Positions 6,936 through 9,068 of a stretch of 9,068 nt of DNA are shown here, one piece after another. The stretch is from Clostridiales bacterium UBA1742 (GTDB taxonomy: Bacteria; Bacillota; Clostridia; TANB77; CAG-508): NCBI GenBank assembly GCA_002314935.1, contig DCHW01000055.1, forward strand, positions 1-9,068. Reading direction: 5' to 3'. Position numbers and translations under genes: made by a program. The notes under the pieces were generated by a model. That model had not been told where the DNA came from. It worked only from the letters and a program-made list of their open reading frames with translations, and did no database searches. Position 1 is the first letter of the stretch. Each line of letters opens with the position of its first letter.

Positions 6936-7541
6936 ATGGATAATTTAAAAGATAGTTTAGTACCTTATGTAATTGAACAAACAAGTAGAGGAGAAAGATC
7001 ATATGATATTTTTTCTAGACTTTTAAAAGACAGAATAATATTTTTAAGTGAAGATGTAAATCAAGCTACGGCAAGCTTAATAGTTGCGCAAATGTTATTT
7101 TTGGAATCAGAAGACCCAGACAAAGAAATATCATTTTATATAAATAGCCCAGGAGGATCTATAACAGATGGTATGGCTATTGTAGACACAATGAATTATA
7201 TTAAATGCCCTGTTTCAACTATTTGTATAGGAATGGCTGCAAGCATGGGATCTGTATTATTGGCATGTGGAACAAAAGGTAAAAGATTTGCAACACCAAA
7301 TTCAGAAATATTAATACATCAACCATTAATATCTGGAGGATTATCAGGTCAAACAACAGAAATAAAAATTCATGCAGATCATATGGTAAAAACAAGAGAA
7401 AAATTAAATAAAATTTTAAGTGAAAAAACTGGTCAATCATTAGAACAAATACAAAAAGATACAGAAAGAGATCATTATATGACTGCAGAAGAAGCATTAA
7501 AATATGGACTTATAGATGAAATAATAGACAAAAGAAAATAA
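6936..7541 (+). CDS. clpP: ATP-dependent Clp protease proteolytic subunit
   Basis: Serine peptidase of 201 aa that forms the two-ring, 14-subunit degradation chamber used by ClpX and other Clp ATPases. The catalytic triad is visible: S103 (GMAASMGS), H128 (LIHQP) and D179 (DTERDHYM). The oxyanion-region signature INSPGGSITDGM is at 69-80. The N-terminal axial segment (SLVPYVIEQTSRGERSYDI, 7-25) is canonical and there is no long propeptide. The handle helix region (LISGGLSGQ, 131-139) is two residues longer than in E. coli or B. subtilis ClpP, a variant common in some Clostridia. AAGGAGG at 6922-6928 with a 7-nt spacer supports the start. clpX follows after 17 nt, so the pair is almost certainly one operon making ClpXP. 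Confidence 0.98.
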   Translation: MDNLKDSLVPYVIEQTSRGERSYDIFSRLLKDRIIFLSEDVNQATASLIVAQMLFLESEDPDKEISFYINSPGGSITDGMAIVDTMNYIKCPVSTICIGMAASMGSVLLACGTKGKRFATPNSEILIHQPLISGGLSGQTTEIKIHADHMVKTREKLNKILSEKTGQSLEQIQKDTERDHYMTAEEALKYGLIDEIIDKRK

Positions 7542-7558
7542 TTATTTAGGAGGAACTA

Positions 7559-8869
7559 ATGGCAAATAAAAACTATAGCCAAAATGTGAGATGCTCTTTT
7601 TGCGGCAAATCACAAGAAATGGTAAAAAGAATTGTTGCTGGACCAAATGCATATATATGTGATGAATGTATTGGAATATGCAATAATATTTTAGAAGATG
7701 AAAATTATGGCGATGAATTAGGCTATGAAGATATAAAATCAGAAAACATACCAACACCTGAAGAAATAAAGAAAATTTTAGATGAATATGTAATTGGTCA
7801 AGATGATGCAAAAAAAACATTATCTGTTGCAGTATATAATCACTATAAAAGAATATCATGTGAAGAAATAATTGATGATGTAGAAATACAAAAAAGTAAT
7901 ATTTTATTACTAGGACCTACAGGATGTGGAAAAACATTACTTGCTCAAACATTAGCAAGAATTTTAAATGTACCATTTGCAATAGCAGATGCTACAACTT
8001 TAACAGAAGCAGGATATGTTGGAGAAGATGTAGAAAATATATTATTAAAATTAATTCAAGCTGCAGATTATGATATTCAAAAAGCTCAAAAAGGTATCAT
8101 ATATATAGATGAAATTGATAAAATAACAAGAAAATCTGAAAATCCATCAATAACAAGAGATGTAAGTGGGGAAGGCGTACAACAAGCGTTATTGAAAATT
8201 GTGGAAGGAACAGTTGCTTCTGTTCCACCACAGGGAGGAAGAAAGCACCCACATCAAGAATTTTTACAAATAGATACAAGTAATATTTTATTTATTTGTG
8301 GAGGAGCATTTGAAGGACTTGAAAGAATAATTAAAGATAGAGTTGGAAAAAAAGCAATAGGATTTGGAGCTCAAATTGAAAGTAAAAAGGAATTAGAAAA
8401 ATATAAAATTTTTGAAGAATTGTTACCACAAGATTTATTAAAATTTGGATTAATTCCAGAATTTGTTGGAAGACTTCCAATTGTTGCAACTTTAAGAGAA
8501 TTAGATAAAGATGCTTTAATAAAAATAGTAACAGAACCAAAAAATGCATTAACAAAGCAATATAAAAAATTATTAGAATTAGATGGTGTAGAATTAGAAT
8601 TTGAAAAAGATGCATTAGAAACAATAGTAGAAAAAGCTATAGAAAGAAATACTGGTGCTAGAGGATTACGTTCAATAATAGAAGATATTATGAGAGATAT
8701 AATGTTTGATATACCATCAAATCCTAAAATTGAAAAATGTATAATAAATAAGAAAACAGTAGAAAAGGAAAATGGACCAGAACTTATAATTAATGAAAAC
8801 AAAGAAGTAAAAAGAGAAAAAATAAAGAAAAAACAAATTACAAGTAAAAAGCAAGATGAAAGTGCATAA
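7559..8869 (+). CDS. clpX: ATP-dependent Clp protease ATP-binding subunit ClpX
   Basis: Hexameric AAA+ unfoldase of 436 aa that recognises tagged substrates, unfolds them and feeds them into ClpP. The N-terminal zinc-binding domain has C12, C15, C34 and C37 (RCSFC and YICDEC). The AAA+ module has Walker A GPTGCGKT (119-126), Walker B IIYIDEID (180-187), pore loop 1 GYVG (152-155), the substrate-gating RKH loop (228-230), the ClpP-docking IGF tripeptide (267-269), an arginine finger in EFVGRLP (R305) and sensor 2 in GARGLR (366-371). All key residues are intact. The last 24 residues form a lysine-rich, probably disordered tail. The Shine-Dalgarno AGGAGG (7548-7553) lies 5 nt before the ATG. 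A clear terminator follows the gene, so clpX ends the operon and lon is not co-transcribed. Confidence 0.99.
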   Translation: MANKNYSQNVRCSFCGKSQEMVKRIVAGPNAYICDECIGICNNILEDENYGDELGYEDIKSENIPTPEEIKKILDEYVIGQDDAKKTLSVAVYNHYKRISCEEIIDDVEIQKSNILLLGPTGCGKTLLAQTLARILNVPFAIADATTLTEAGYVGEDVENILLKLIQAADYDIQKAQKGIIYIDEIDKITRKSENPSITRDVSGEGVQQALLKIVEGTVASVPPQGGRKHPHQEFLQIDTSNILFICGGAFEGLERIIKDRVGKKAIGFGAQIESKKELEKYKIFEELLPQDLLKFGLIPEFVGRLPIVATLRELDKDALIKIVTEPKNALTKQYKKLLELDGVELEFEKDALETIVEKAIERNTGARGLRSIIEDIMRDIMFDIPSNPKIEKCIINKKTVEKENGPELIINENKEVKREKIKKKQITSKKQDESA

Positions 8870-8877
8870 TAGAAATA

Positions 8878-8908
8878 AAAACAGACCGATTCTAAATTGG
8901 TCTGTTTT
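8878..8908. terminator. Intrinsic terminator after clpX
   Basis: The left arm 8878-8891 pairs with the right arm 8895-8908 over 14 bp (one G-T), closed by a CTA triloop. The core is CAGACC/GGTCTG. The hairpin starts 8 nt after the clpX stop codon, is flanked by an A-run on the left and ends in TTTT on the right. The symmetry means it could end transcription from both strands. Confidence 0.85.
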
Positions 8909-8938
8909 AAATATTAAATTTAAAATATATACTTAATT

Positions 8939-9010
8939 GGGAAATTTATGTGTCAATGATTTTGGAAAATTTCGCTGTAAAATAGCGTTATTTTATTAGC
9001 AAAATTTCCC
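8939..9010. repeat. Nested inverted repeats forming an imperfect 47-nt hairpin
   Basis: The core hairpin spans 8964-9010. GG/CC pairs at the base, then AAATTT (8967-8972) with AAATTT (9002-9007), GCT (8974-8976) with AGC (8998-9000), and TAAAATA (8978-8984) with TATTTTA (8989-8995) around a GCGT loop. Single mismatches and a G/TT bulge interrupt it. A second copy of the left arm, GGGAAATTT at 8939-8947, pairs perfectly over 9 bp with AAATTTCCC at 9002-9010, so two foldings compete. No usable ORF covers the region. It could be RNA structure, a MITE-like repeat, or chance pairing in A/T-rich DNA. Confidence 0.5.
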
Positions 9011-9033
9011 ACATATGTAATCTCTAAGTTAAT

Positions 9034-9054
9034 CCGCTTGCCACGGAGGCAGGC
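9034..9054. other. GC-rich hairpin at the window edge, unassigned
   Basis: Sixteen of these 21 bases are G or C, in DNA otherwise dominated by A and T. GCTTGCC (9036-9042) pairs with GGCAGGC (9048-9054) over 7 bp with one G-T pair and an ACGGA loop. In AT-rich genomes such islands in intergenic DNA often mark structured RNA genes or foreign repeats. I do not recognise a tRNA, tmRNA, SRP RNA, RNase P or 5S motif in it. The sequence is cut by the window end 14 nt later, so the full element cannot be judged. Confidence 0.45.
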
Positions 9055-9068
9055 TCAAGATTTAATTT

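Noticed and set aside
6892..6948. 18-codon ORF starting upstream of clpP and overlapping its start codon
   Set aside because: There is no Shine-Dalgarno before its ATG, the ORF is very short, and its 3' part simply reads through the clpP ribosome-binding site. Chance is the simpler explanation.
7219..7497. Minus-strand ORF opposite clpP, and similar ones opposite clpX, mtaD and the other genes
   Set aside because: Their translations are repetitive Leu/Phe/Ile/Ser-rich strings expected from the reverse of A/G-rich coding DNA, they lack ribosome-binding sites, and they lie inside genes with complete family motifs.
8925..8956. Minus-strand TTGACA (8951-8956) with an A/T-rich -10-like stretch
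   Set aside because: The best -10 match needs a 19-21 nt spacer, and any transcript would run straight into the clpX terminator with no gene to express.
8956..8985. Nine-codon + strand ORF in the 3' structured region
   Set aside because: It has no ribosome-binding site, lies within the hairpin arms, and is too short to support.
9045..9049. GGAGG in the GC-rich hairpin as a ribosome-binding site for a downstream gene
   Set aside because: No start codon follows within the remaining 19 nt, and the motif is part of the stem-loop.
9024..9068. Reading frames open to the window edge around the GC-rich patch (minus strand ending at a TAG, and plus strand after a TAA)
   Set aside because: Fewer than 20 codons are visible and no family motif is recognisable. 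It cannot be separated from structured non-coding DNA without the next sequence.

Overview
The window is strongly A+T-rich chromosomal DNA. Codon use follows this (AGA for Arg, ATA for Ile, TTA for Leu), ribosome-binding sites are strong GGAG/AGGAGG types, and promoters match the sigma-A consensus. Gene content and protein style point to a low-GC Firmicute, most likely an anaerobic member of the Clostridia. That placement is inferred from the protein sequences and the tig-clpP-clpX order; I cannot name a genus. All eight genes are on the + strand, intact and complete.

Layout. Positions 1-112 hold a sigma-A-like promoter and leader for lysS (lysyl-tRNA synthetase, 113-1609). A long stem-loop without a clear U-tract separates lysS from a tightly packed group of four genes. 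These are mtaD (MTA/SAH deaminase-type amidohydrolase, 1692-2969), a small polytopic M50 site-2 protease (2990-3718), tsaD (tRNA t6A threonylcarbamoyltransferase, 3727-4716) and a calcineurin-like phosphoesterase (4738-5421). Gaps there are 8 to 21 nt, and the tsaD Shine-Dalgarno overlaps the protease stop codon, so co-transcription is likely. A strong extended -10 promoter then precedes tig (trigger factor, 5544-6827). A terminator-like hairpin follows tig, and then come clpP (6936-7541) and clpX (7559-8869), 17 nt apart. An intrinsic terminator closes the block at 8878-8908.

How the genes work together. Most of the window is protein-synthesis and quality-control housekeeping: tRNA charging (LysRS), tRNA modification (TsaD), co-translational folding (trigger factor) and ATP-dependent proteolysis (ClpXP). 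The amidohydrolase belongs to purine-thioether salvage after SAM use. The M50 protease and the phosphoesterase have no substrate that the sequence reveals.

The part not explained by ordinary genes is the last 160 nt (8909-9068). It has no supportable ORF but contains an imperfect 47-nt hairpin, a competing inverted repeat, and a very GC-rich hairpin that stands out sharply from its surroundings. It runs off the window edge. It could be a structured RNA, a dispersed MITE-like repeat, or the edge of a mobile element, and it is the best candidate here for something undescribed. The tig-clpP spacer is the second place worth attention, with three hairpins, two of them mutually exclusive. The rest looks like ordinary core genome, and I saw no defence system, phage, CRISPR or transposase gene.
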